A stretch of 22,399 nt of DNA, from contig CAZJHH010000022.1 in assembly GCA_964545875.1 (NCBI GenBank), positions 1 through 22,399 on the forward strand, read 5' to 3'. Under the pieces are notes generated by a model. It was not told the origin of the DNA. It made no database searches and worked only from the letters and a program-made list of their open reading frames with translations. Positions 16,271 through 22,399 of the stretch are shown piece after piece. The translations under genes were made by a program, and so were the position numbers. Each line of letters opens with the position of its first letter. Position 1 is the stretch's first letter. The stretch is from DAIPKP01 sp964545875. GTDB taxonomy: Bacteria; Synergistota; Synergistia; Synergistales; Aminiphilaceae.

Positions 16271-16335
16271 ATACCCTGAAATCCTTGGTTGGCAGCTTGC
16301 GGAAACGCTCCTTTCGAGGCGCAAGACCGGGGTAT
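16271..16335 (-). terminator. probable branched terminator of copA
   Basis: On the minus strand ATACCC (16330-16335) pairs with GGGTAT (16271-16276), immediately followed by TTTTAAAAAG. Enclosed is a second stem CTTGCG / CGCAAG (16296-16325) with its own CCT-CGAA-AGG tip. It begins 19 bases after the copA stop codon. Confidence 0.5.
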
Positions 16336-16353
16336 CTCCATCATTCCTTTACC

Positions 16354-18519
16354 TCACGAAGACCGGATACGCAGGGAGTTGAGAATGACCGAGATGGAGC
16401 TGAAACCCATGGCGGCTTCGGCGATGACCGGATGAAGAACCCCCAGCAGGGCCAGAGGAATGGCCACGAAGTTATAGGCGAAGGCCCAGAAAAGGTTTTG
16501 CCGAATGGCCCGAAAGGTGGATCTCGAAATCTCAAGGGCCTCAAGCACCCGGTCTACGTGTCCCCGGACCACCACGATATCCGCACTCTCCATGGCGAGA
16601 TCCGTGCCGGAGCCCATGGCGAGGCCCACATCCGCCCCCTTGAGAGCCGCCGCATCGTTCATGCCGTCCCCCACCATGGCCACCCGCCTCCCTTCTCCCT
16701 GAAGAGTCCGTACGATGTCCAATTTTTCTTCGGGTCGTACTCCCGCATAGATCCGGGATATGCCGATCTGTTCCGCCACCACCCGGGCGACTCCGGGATT
16801 ATCCCCCGTGGCCATGACCACCAGGATTCCCAGTTCCTGCAAACGGCCAATTGCCCGGGACACTCCTTCACGGAGGGGATCCGTGATCATCAGGGCTCCG
16901 AGGATACGACCCTCCGAACGGACCTCCACCACCGTACATCCCTGGCTAATTTTCTCCTGGTAGATTTCGGGTTTTTCCGGACGCCCCACGAAAAGGGGCT
17001 CTCCCTCCACAAGCCCCACGATACCTTCTCCCGCAATCTCATGAACCTCCCGAACTTCCAGGGAAATTCCGGAATCCCCCAGAGACGCGATGGCCTTGGC
17101 CAGAGGATGATTGGATTCTCCCTCCAGAGCCGCCGCCCGGAAGAGATCTTCCGGAGAAAGGGTATGTTCCACCACCGAAGGGGTTCCCTCGGTAAGAGTT
17201 CCGGTTTTGTCCAACACCAGAGCATCGATATCCCGGGCGGTCTGAATGGCCTCGGCGTTCCGGATGATCAGCCCCTTCCGGGAAGCCCTTCCCACTCCCA
17301 CCATGAGAGCCATGGGAGTGGCCAGTCCGAGGGCACAGGGGCATGCGATGACCACGGTGGCCACGAAGACGAAGATTGCCATGGAGAGGTTGTCCAAAGA
17401 GCGCACCCAGGGCAGAAAGGAGAACCATGCCGCCACGGAAGATCCGAAACGGGGGTTGAAGAAGTACCAGAAGAATCCTCCCCCCAGGGCGAGAGCGATG
17501 ATGAGGGGGACAAAAAATCCCGTGATTCTATCTGCCAGAGCCTGAATGGGGATTTTCGCACCCTGGGCTTCCTGAACCAGGGAGATCATCCGGGCGAGAA
17601 AGCTCTCCTCCCCCAGACCGGTAATTTCCATACGAAAACTCCCCGTAAGGTTGAGGCTTCCTCCTACCAGAGGATCCCCGGGCTTCTTCGAAACCGGCAG
17701 AGCTTCTCCGGAAATCATGGATTCATCCACCGAGGTCTCCCCTTCCCGAAGCACTCCGTCTCCGGGGATTCTCTCTCCCGGCCGCAGTAACGCCACCGCT
17801 CCTGGAGAGACCGCTTCGAGGGGTACCGTAAAAGGAGTACCCTCTTCATCCAAAAGGCGAACCTCCGTAACCTGAAGATCCATGAGCTGTCGCACCTCTC
17901 GGGTGGCCCGATCCCGCAGCCAGGATTCGATGAACCGCCCCGTGAGGTGAAGCCCCATAATCATGGCTCCCACAGCGCCGAAGGAAGCCACGGGAACGCC
18001 CAGAGCTTCGAGAATGGCGGTGCTCCATGCGGCGAGGGCCCCGAAGACCACCAGCACGTCCATGTTGGCATGATAGTGCGAGAGGGCTATCCAGGCCCCC
18101 CGGAAGCTGGGGTACCCTGCCCCGAAGAGTACCACGGCGCCCCCCAGAATTTCCATGGTCCCGTAGAAGGGAACGTGACGCCCCGTCATCTGCAAGAGCA
18201 TGAGCACCATGAGAGGCCCCGTGATGATCCAGGCAAGAGTCATACTTCGAAGCTGCTGACGATACCGTTTTTTCTCCATATCTTCCGGAGTGTCCCGGGT
18301 AACGCTGTAGCCCGCCCGGGATACCGCCCCGTAAAGCTCCTCTTCCGAAAGGGGCTCCTTAAGCACCACGAAGGCACTTTCCGTGGCAAGGTTCACCGCC
18401 GCAAACTTCACCGCTTCGAGCTTTCTGAGGCCTATTTCCACCCTCCGGGCACAGGCGGCACAGGTCATTCCCGCCACTCGAAAGGTATGTTTTTCCTGAA
18501 ACTCCTGGTTAGCGTTCAT
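16354..18519 (-). CDS. copA: Cu(I)-exporting P1B-type ATPase CopA
   Basis: A 721-residue inner-membrane ATPase expected to pump Cu(I) out of the cytosol. One N-terminal heavy-metal domain carries GMTCAAC (Cys20, Cys23). The core follows: actuator SGEALPVSKKPGD, the transmembrane metal site CPC (Cys393, Cys395) in VIACPCALGLATP, phosphorylation motif DKTGTLTEG (Asp437), nucleotide-domain ESNHPLA, and hinge MVGDGMNDAAALKGADVG. The last helices have YN (AFAYNFVAIPLA) and MGFSS, which with CPC mark the copper (P1B-1) subgroup. Eight membrane helices can be placed. The ATG at 18519 has GAGGAGG six bases upstream; the frame extends seven codons further without a site. It follows copZ by 144 bases containing a strong hairpin. 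No copper-sensing regulator is seen in the window. Confidence 0.95.
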   Translation of the reverse strand: MNANQEFQEKHTFRVAGMTCAACARRVEIGLRKLEAVKFAAVNLATESAFVVLKEPLSEEELYGAVSRAGYSVTRDTPEDMEKKRYRQQLRSMTLAWIITGPLMVLMLLQMTGRHVPFYGTMEILGGAVVLFGAGYPSFRGAWIALSHYHANMDVLVVFGALAAWSTAILEALGVPVASFGAVGAMIMGLHLTGRFIESWLRDRATREVRQLMDLQVTEVRLLDEEGTPFTVPLEAVSPGAVALLRPGERIPGDGVLREGETSVDESMISGEALPVSKKPGDPLVGGSLNLTGSFRMEITGLGEESFLARMISLVQEAQGAKIPIQALADRITGFFVPLIIALALGGGFFWYFFNPRFGSSVAAWFSFLPWVRSLDNLSMAIFVFVATVVIACPCALGLATPMALMVGVGRASRKGLIIRNAEAIQTARDIDALVLDKTGTLTEGTPSVVEHTLSPEDLFRAAALEGESNHPLAKAIASLGDSGISLEVREVHEIAGEGIVGLVEGEPLFVGRPEKPEIYQEKISQGCTVVEVRSEGRILGALMITDPLREGVSRAIGRLQELGILVVMATGDNPGVARVVAEQIGISRIYAGVRPEEKLDIVRTLQGEGRRVAMVGDGMNDAAALKGADVGLAMGSGTDLAMESADIVVVRGHVDRVLEALEISRSTFRAIRQNLFWAFAYNFVAIPLALLGVLHPVIAEAAMGFSSISVILNSLRIRSS

Positions 18520-18560
18520 GCGGAACCTCCTCTCCGGCAAAAAAACATGTCAGAAAAGCA

Positions 18561-18605
18561 CGGGTGTGCTCTTCGGAAGGAATTCCCTTCCGAAGAGCAC
18601 ACCCG
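18561..18605 (-). terminator. perfect 20-bp hairpin between copZ and copA (attenuator)
   Basis: CGGGTGTGCTCTTCGGAAGG (18561-18580) is perfectly complementary to 18586-18605, with loop AATTC. On the minus strand it is followed by TGCTTTTCTGACATGTTTTTTTG, so it should terminate some transcripts after copZ. It may also stabilise the copZ mRNA end. It sits about 40 bases upstream of the copA start. Confidence 0.75.
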
Positions 18606-18663
18606 AAAAGGCCGAACCACCGAGGAGAACCGGAGCATCCGACGCCCCTCCCGAAAGATAAAA

Positions 18664-18876
18664 CTACAGCACCCTGGTAGGAGTGTATCCCTCGTTCCGA
18701 AGAGCTTCCTCCGCTCTTTCGAGAACGAGAGGATCCTCGGCTTTAAGAACCACTTGTTTCGTGTGAAGAAGCACCTCGAAATCCGAAGATGGGAGCACTC
18801 CCTCCAAAGCACCTGTAATGGCCTTGACACAGTGCTCACAGGCCATATCCGGAACGGAGAAAATATGTTTTTCCAC
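18664..18876 (-). CDS. copZ: copper chaperone CopZ-like heavy-metal-binding protein
   Basis: A 70-residue single heavy-metal-associated domain with the beta-alpha-beta-beta-alpha-beta layout. The metal site is MACEHC at 11-16 (Cys13 and Cys16). Such chaperones carry Cu(I) in the cytosol and hand it to the N-terminal domain of CopA, which is the next gene. The spacer residues E-H differ from the commoner M-H or A-A. The His15 next to Cys16 could take part in binding, as in some CopZ and Atx1-like proteins. The GTG at 18876 has AAGGAGG eight bases upstream. No convincing promoter was found in the 99 bases to the gene upstream. Confidence 0.88.
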   Translation of the reverse strand: MEKHIFSVPDMACEHCVKAITGALEGVLPSSDFEVLLHTKQVVLKAEDPLVLERAEEALRNEGYTPTRVL

Positions 18877-18975
18877 AAGAACAACCTCCTTCTCTGTTTT
18901 TCTATCTCTAGCCGGCCATCTCTCTCTTCGTCACGGGATACAAACCTTCCGTATTTTTCCCGGGTAACCCACTGC

Positions 18976-20163
18976 TTACTGTTTCAGGGTTTGAGAAATC
19001 TGCTCGAATTCCTTCCACATGGCCTCGTTATCGAAGAGAAGCATTTCGGGCAAACTAAGGGATGTGAGGGCCTCGAATTCCTCCCGGTTGGTACGGATCA
19101 TATCCAGAAGACTGCTGCTGAGAGCCACAGTTTTGTAGGAGTTCAGAGCCACCACGTAGTCTCTTTCGAAATTTGCCCGAGCCTTCTGGGCATCCCGTCT
19201 CTGGGTACCGAGATAGTTGCGGTATTGCAAGATTACCGTTAGCGTGAGAGTGTTGGACTTGATATTCGACTCCAGAGTCTTCTGCTGGGTCGAGGAGAGC
19301 CCACCCTGGCGAAGGTGGTTTTTCGCTTCGTTTCGAAGGGCCACTGCCTGCTTTTCCAGATCTTCCAGCACCGGAAGATACTTGGCATCGATCTTCTCGA
19401 TAAAACGATCGTTCATGACCATGCAGGTCCGGATAAGCAGGGCGTAAACGCCGTAGTACCGTTTAGCCATGCCCGGGCTTCCGGATTCCTTGGAGAGAAG
19501 GTCTCCCATGGCATCCGAAAAGGCTCGCACGTGGCGGTAGACGCCGTACATTCCGAGGATATCATCTCCGGTAACGCTCACGAGAATACCCTTTGCGTCT
19601 TCCTCGGAAACCATGATGCCTTCCTCTTTCAAGCTTGCCACGATAGCCTGAAGACATTCCTCGAGAGTTCGATCGGTCTCCGCCACCTCTTGCCGGAGTT
19701 CCGCAATTTTCTCCCGCCAGTCCTCCCGGGATTTGGTGAGAAGGGATCCCTTTTCCGGAGCAGTGAGCATTTTTTCTTCATATGCGGCTATCTCCGCCTC
19801 CTTCTCCGCCCGATATCCCCGAAGTTCCTGGGCTTGCTGACGAAGCCTCGCAGTTCGGGAATCTGAAAGAAGAAGCAAAAGATCTTCAAGAATTTCTTCT
19901 ATTTCCTGGTCGTTCTTGGTTTTATCATGACCCATGAACTTCTTATCCGGCAAAGAATCGTGCTGATCCAGAAGGCCCAGGGCACTGTCAAGTTTCTTCA
20001 TGGTGCTATCCCAGGCCTGTTCAAAACTTGGAGGCTCCCCCTTCCCCCACCAGGGAAAGGATATGGCCTCGGAAGGAGCGGCCATGGAAAGAAACAACAT
20101 TGCGCAAAAGAGAGACACCACTCCAAAAAACAAAACGCCACGATGCATTGTATGTTCACGCAT
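18976..20163 (-). CDS. exported coiled-coil protein of unknown function
   Basis: I do not recognise a family. The 395-residue product starts with a signal peptide (HRGVLFFGVVSLFCAMLFLSMAAPSEA, cleavage near residue 33, before ISFPWWGKGE). The mature protein is almost entirely charged helix: about 75-170 (EEILEDLLLLLSDSRTARLRQQAQEL through KIAELRQEVAETDRTLEECL) and about 250-375 have heptad-like patterns suggesting coiled coils. GILVSVTGDDILGMYGVYRHV (about 190-210) is the only compact, glycine-containing stretch. The ATG at 20163 has AAGGGGG nine bases upstream and starts the signal peptide; the frame runs 68 codons further without support. It may be periplasmic. It precedes copZ by 99 bases on the same strand, but a link to copper is not shown. 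Confidence 0.8.
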   Translation of the reverse strand: MREHTMHRGVLFFGVVSLFCAMLFLSMAAPSEAISFPWWGKGEPPSFEQAWDSTMKKLDSALGLLDQHDSLPDKKFMGHDKTKNDQEIEEILEDLLLLLSDSRTARLRQQAQELRGYRAEKEAEIAAYEEKMLTAPEKGSLLTKSREDWREKIAELRQEVAETDRTLEECLQAIVASLKEEGIMVSEEDAKGILVSVTGDDILGMYGVYRHVRAFSDAMGDLLSKESGSPGMAKRYYGVYALLIRTCMVMNDRFIEKIDAKYLPVLEDLEKQAVALRNEAKNHLRQGGLSSTQQKTLESNIKSNTLTLTVILQYRNYLGTQRRDAQKARANFERDYVVALNSYKTVALSSSLLDMIRTNREEFEALTSLSLPEMLLFDNEAMWKEFEQISQTLKQ

Positions 20164-20233
20164 GATCGAATTCCCCCTTGCTTTGATGATTTCCGGGAGG
20201 TTGCGGAGGAGAGTTCTCCGGATATCTTTTCCA

Positions 20234-20242
20234 AGTATAGCA
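20234..20242 (-). promoter_or_regulatory. extended -10 promoter of the coiled-coil protein gene
   Basis: On the minus strand TGCTATACT is an extended -10 element (TG-n-TATACT) about 70 bases upstream of the ATG. No strong -35 is seen at 17 bases (TCCGAT). The leader contains a small GGAGA / TCTCC hairpin. Confidence 0.55.
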
Positions 20243-20369
20243 TTTTCCGCAGTTCTATCGGAAAAATCCCAGGCACTTTGGAGGGGCTTTTCTTCGAAAA
20301 AGGGGGGATTCCCTTTACATGCTTCTGGAGTATCATGGAGGAAAGCTTTGCATTCCAGGAGGTTCATCC

Positions 20370-21551
20370 ATGTCCAGCTATACCCGGCTTCCCAAAGAAT
20401 TTCTTCTCTGTTTCACCGCAGCCTTCTTTGGCTATACCTGCGTAGCCATCTTCTTTCTGCATCCCCTTATACTCCAGCTCCAGCACGTATCCCCCCTGGC
20501 CATCGGCACGGTGTGGTTTCTTTTCGAAGCGGGCATAAGCGGCTTTCGCCCCTGGGCAAACATCCTCATCCAAAAACGGGGCTCCCGATGGGGAATTCAG
20601 TGCGGCCTCTGGCTTCTTTTGGGAGGCACCGCCATTCTCTGCGTGACCTCCTCTCTGGGAGCCATTCTCCTGGGGCGAGGCATCCAGGGAATGGGATGGG
20701 GTATCTTTACGGTGGCGGCCTTTCTCCATCAGGCGGCGGTGCTCCCTCCGGATATTCGGGGACTGGGCTTCGGCCTTTCGGGACTCTCTCAGCTTCTTCC
20801 TCAGATAGCCCTGGTTCCTCTGGCGGAATATCTGATCCTTCACGGATTTCTCCGAGCCCCTCTCCTGCTGGCTCTGGGAGCTACGGGAATTGGGCTCGGA
20901 GCGACCTTTCTCCTTAAACTCCGGGGGGGCCAGCCCGGCGAGGACTCTTCTCCGGTGCTCCTGCGGCACGCCGCACGCACCGCCTGGAAAAACCCTCTTC
21001 TTCGAGGCATCATCCTTTCCTACGCCATATACGCTCTCATGACCGCCCCGGTAATGCCCTTCATCGCCAACGCCGCCAAAGAGTGGGGTACTGCGGGATC
21101 TTTCTTTCTTTTTCCCTGCGCCCTGGCGGCGGTGCTCTCCCGAGCTCTCCTCACCCGGACCGTGGACCGCCTGGGAGCGAAACTCCTCCTTCCGGCCTTT
21201 ACCACCCTTTTCGGCGGTGCCCTCGTAGCCCTCTGGGGCAAAAGCACCTTTTTCTTCCTCCTGGGAGGAAGCTGCTCCGGCGTGGGCATGGGGCTGGTAC
21301 AGCCTCTCCTTCAATCCCTTCTCACCCACCATACCCCGGAGGCCCTCCGGCCCTCCCAATTCGCCCTTTTCGGGGCCGCCATGGACCTTATATGGCTCGG
21401 CACGCCCTTCGTAGTATCCGGAGGGGCAGCTCTCATCGGCTACGGAGGCATTCTGCGCATCACCTCCACCCTGGCCTTCGCCACCCTGCCCCTGCTTCAC
21501 TTCTTTCTCTGGCCGCCTCTGAAAGAAAAGAACCCCTCCTCCGCACTCTAG
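20370..21551 (+). CDS. MFS family transporter, substrate unknown
   Basis: A 393-residue inner-membrane protein with about twelve hydrophobic helices in two halves, separated by a polar loop (KLRGGQPGEDSSPVLLRHAARTAWKNP, near 180-206). The helix 2-3 region contains RPWANILIQKRGSRWGI, corresponding to the conserved MFS G-x-x-x-D-R-x-G-R-R-like loop in a diverged form. LGRGIQGMGWGIF in helix 4 (GRGxQGxGxG) is typical of MFS exporters. RALLTRTVDRLGAKLL is the equivalent loop in the second half. Exporter is more likely than importer, but the substrate cannot be read. The ATG at 20370 has AGGAGG seven bases upstream; the frame extends 17 codons further. It is transcribed alone, divergent from the coiled-coil gene. 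Confidence 0.9.
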   Translation: MSSYTRLPKEFLLCFTAAFFGYTCVAIFFLHPLILQLQHVSPLAIGTVWFLFEAGISGFRPWANILIQKRGSRWGIQCGLWLLLGGTAILCVTSSLGAILLGRGIQGMGWGIFTVAAFLHQAAVLPPDIRGLGFGLSGLSQLLPQIALVPLAEYLILHGFLRAPLLLALGATGIGLGATFLLKLRGGQPGEDSSPVLLRHAARTAWKNPLLRGIILSYAIYALMTAPVMPFIANAAKEWGTAGSFFLFPCALAAVLSRALLTRTVDRLGAKLLLPAFTTLFGGALVALWGKSTFFFLLGGSCSGVGMGLVQPLLQSLLTHHTPEALRPSQFALFGAAMDLIWLGTPFVVSGGAALIGYGGILRITSTLAFATLPLLHFFLWPPLKEKNPSSAL

Positions 21552-21565
21552 CGGAAAAGGGGTTC
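21530..21565. terminator. bidirectional terminator overlapping the MFS stop codon
   Basis: GAACCCC (21530-21536) pairs with GGGGTTC (21559-21565), and inside TCCGC (21540-21544) pairs with GCGGA (21551-21555). The MFS stop codon (21549-21551) lies within it. The minus-strand tail TTTTCTTTC is a good U-tract, so it also serves the 63-residue gene converging from the right. Confidence 0.7.
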
Positions 21566-21597
21566 CTGCCCCGTCGTTTCTCATGAAAGGATCCGGT

Positions 21598-21789
21598 TCA
21601 GGAAAAAACCCGCTCTTTTTCGATACTCCGGGAATATCCCATGGCTTCCGCCATGGCAAGCATGTGAAGCATCTTCTGGTGAGATCCCTCCGCAAGGCTC
21701 CACATCATGTCATTTGCTTGCTGAAGCGTGGAAAAATCCCGAAAAAAGGAACGGATCTCCTCCACCGGAATAGAGCCCGTAGATTTCAT
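21598..21789 (-). CDS. 63-residue protein of unknown function
   Basis: A small predicted cytosolic protein with no family I recognise. It appears mostly helical: EEIRSFFRDFSTLQQANDMMWSLAEGSHQKMLHMLAMAEAMGYS, rich in Met and Gln, followed by a basic/acidic tail. No signal peptide or membrane helix is present. It is likely a real gene because the ATG at 21789 is preceded by GGGAGG seven bases upstream, and a terminator with a good U-tract follows its stop codon. It lies convergent to the MFS gene and downstream of the partial membrane protein, but a 25-bp hairpin separates it from the latter, so it is probably transcribed separately. Confidence 0.65.
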   Translation of the reverse strand: MKSTGSIPVEEIRSFFRDFSTLQQANDMMWSLAEGSHQKMLHMLAMAEAMGYSRSIEKERVFS

Positions 21790-21927
21790 ATGTCGACCTC
21801 CCTTCTTCCCCCTCGGATTTTATTTGTGCATTGCATAAAAAACATCAAATAGTTAAAGACATTAAACATGGTAGCAAAAAAGTCTTCTTCCGAAAGAACC
21901 TCAAAAACATGAAATTCTTCAACAATC

Positions 21928-21943
21928 TGGGTACAGGTACCCA
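21928..21943. promoter_or_regulatory. 16-bp perfect inverted repeat
   Basis: TGGGTAC-AG-GTACCCA is perfectly symmetric around AG. It lies about 140 bases upstream of the 63-residue gene and 29 bases from the large hairpin. It looks like a dimeric operator; no known consensus is claimed. Confidence 0.4.
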
Positions 21944-21971
21944 AATTCATGGATTCTTTCTCGAAAAAGCC

Positions 21972-22027
21972 TGTTCAAATCATAAGAGGCTCTCTTTTTT
22001 TGAAGAGAGCCTCTTATGATTTGAACA
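21972..22027. terminator. perfect 25-bp stem-loop, terminator of the membrane protein gene
   Basis: Bases 21972-21996 are complementary without mismatch to 22003-22027, leaving a six-base TTTTTG loop. The centre of each arm reads AAGAGGCTCTC / GAGAGCCTCTT. It lies 26 bases after the stop of the partial membrane protein; the minus-strand sequence beyond is CAGGCTTTTTCG. Confidence 0.75.
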
Positions 22028-22053
22028 AAATCCGAAAAAACGAAACTTCTTTT

Positions 22054-22399
22054 TTAAGAAAGTAACGGTGCCAGGAACGTAGCGATAGCTCCTGCGGTGA
22101 GAAGACGCATGACAGCACCGAGAACCGCCGCACTCAGAGCTTCACGCTCCGAAAGATCCGTGCATTCGCTCCAGATGGTAGGGATCTGCCCGAAAAGTAC
22201 GGAGAAGGGAAATCCCGAGGCACTGAGTACGAAGGAGCCGATGACAAGCTGGGCAGGCATGGTGGCAGCCACATCCTTGAGCTGGGCCATGGCGAGGGTG
22301 GGAGATGCCAGAATCGCCACCATTCCCGTCTGGGGATCTATGGAAAAGGCATGGAGCACCGCGGTAAGGCCGGATTCGATAAAAGGCCATATATTCAAA
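22054..22399 (-). CDS. integral membrane protein, C-terminal part only
   Basis: The last 115 or so residues of a membrane protein whose start lies beyond the window. The visible TTG at 22398 is probably an internal Leu codon, since the frame stays open to the edge. Three hydrophobic stretches are seen: TGMVAILASPTLAMAQL, LVIGSFVLSASGFPFSVLFGQIPTIW, and ALSAAVLGAVMRLLTAGAIATFLAPLL at the C-terminus. FGQIPTIWSECTDLSEREA is a polar loop between helices and recalls re-entrant or gate-type membrane proteins, such as nucleoside-recognition/GATE-like ones. I cannot assign the family with confidence. A 25-bp hairpin terminator follows. Confidence 0.65.
   Translation of the reverse strand, partial: LNIWPFIESGLTAVLHAFSIDPQTGMVAILASPTLAMAQLKDVAATMPAQLVIGSFVLSASGFPFSVLFGQIPTIWSECTDLSEREALSAAVLGAVMRLLTAGAIATFLAPLLS

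Noticed and set aside
18877..18975. A CueR- or CsoR-type copper operator upstream of copZ
   Set aside because: GGAAGGTT and GGGTTACCC resemble fragments of such sites, but no complete dyad with the correct promoter spacing could be found.
20364..21695. A 443-codon minus-strand open frame opposite the MFS transporter
   Set aside because: Highly charged, low-complexity product with no hydrophobic helices; it overlaps both the MFS gene and its terminator.
21972..22027. The long perfect inverted repeat as a transposon end or CRISPR-related element
   Set aside because: There is one copy, no transposase and no target duplication; its position right after a stop codon fits a terminator.

Overview
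The window reads as chromosomal DNA of a diderm (Gram-negative-type) bacterium. It has a FadL-type outer-membrane protein, an RND efflux pair, and secreted proteins with classical signal peptides. Base composition is moderately GC-rich. Genes mostly have strong GGAGG-type ribosome sites, and GTG or TTG starts are common. The mix of an E. coli-type SpeD, a lysine-6-dehydrogenase-like enzyme and amino-acid-oriented genes would fit an amino-acid-fermenting Synergistota-like anaerobe. That placement is inference, not demonstrated. No phage, insertion sequence, CRISPR array or rRNA was seen, and most genes look like ordinary core or envelope genes.

Layout, left to right. (1) 1-4457, all minus strand: the 5' half of a tRNA-Ser(CGA), tadA, speD, a FadL-family porin and truD. 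A strong terminator separates fadL from speD. (2) 4458-4702: two clear, oppositely directed sigma70 promoters drive truD (-) and a lysine-6-dehydrogenase/saccharopine-dehydrogenase-like gene (+). (3) 5994-7607 (-): a protein with the complete layout of bacterial prolyl-tRNA synthetase. Its editing (INS/YbaK-like) domain is well preserved, but the class II aminoacylation motifs are unrecognisable. A GntR/FCD regulator is divergent to it (7864-8559, +). (4) 8689-9183 (-): a small secreted SnoaL/NTF2-like protein with a near-perfect sigma70 promoter. (5) 9551-13932 (-): a translationally coupled adaptor and RND pump, with no outer-membrane channel alongside. (6) 14169-16187 (-): a large exported serine-hydrolase/beta-lactamase-fold protein. 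(7) 16354-18876 (-): copper chaperone copZ and Cu(I) ATPase copA, separated by a perfect 20-bp hairpin. (8) 18976-20163 (-): an exported coiled-coil protein of unknown function. (9) 20370-21551 (+): an MFS transporter. (10) 21598-22399 (-): a 63-residue unknown protein and the C-terminal part of a membrane protein that runs off the window.

Functional threads: tRNA quality and modification (tadA, truD, the ProRS-like editing protein, tRNA-Ser); polyamine and lysine metabolism (speD, the lysine dehydrogenase-like gene); and envelope transport and metal or drug export (FadL, RND pair, CopZ/CopA, MFS). The most unusual item is the ProRS-like protein that appears to have lost aminoacylation while keeping editing. 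The secondary interest lies in several perfect dyads and hairpins between genes and in a ten-base C/G tract upstream of speD.
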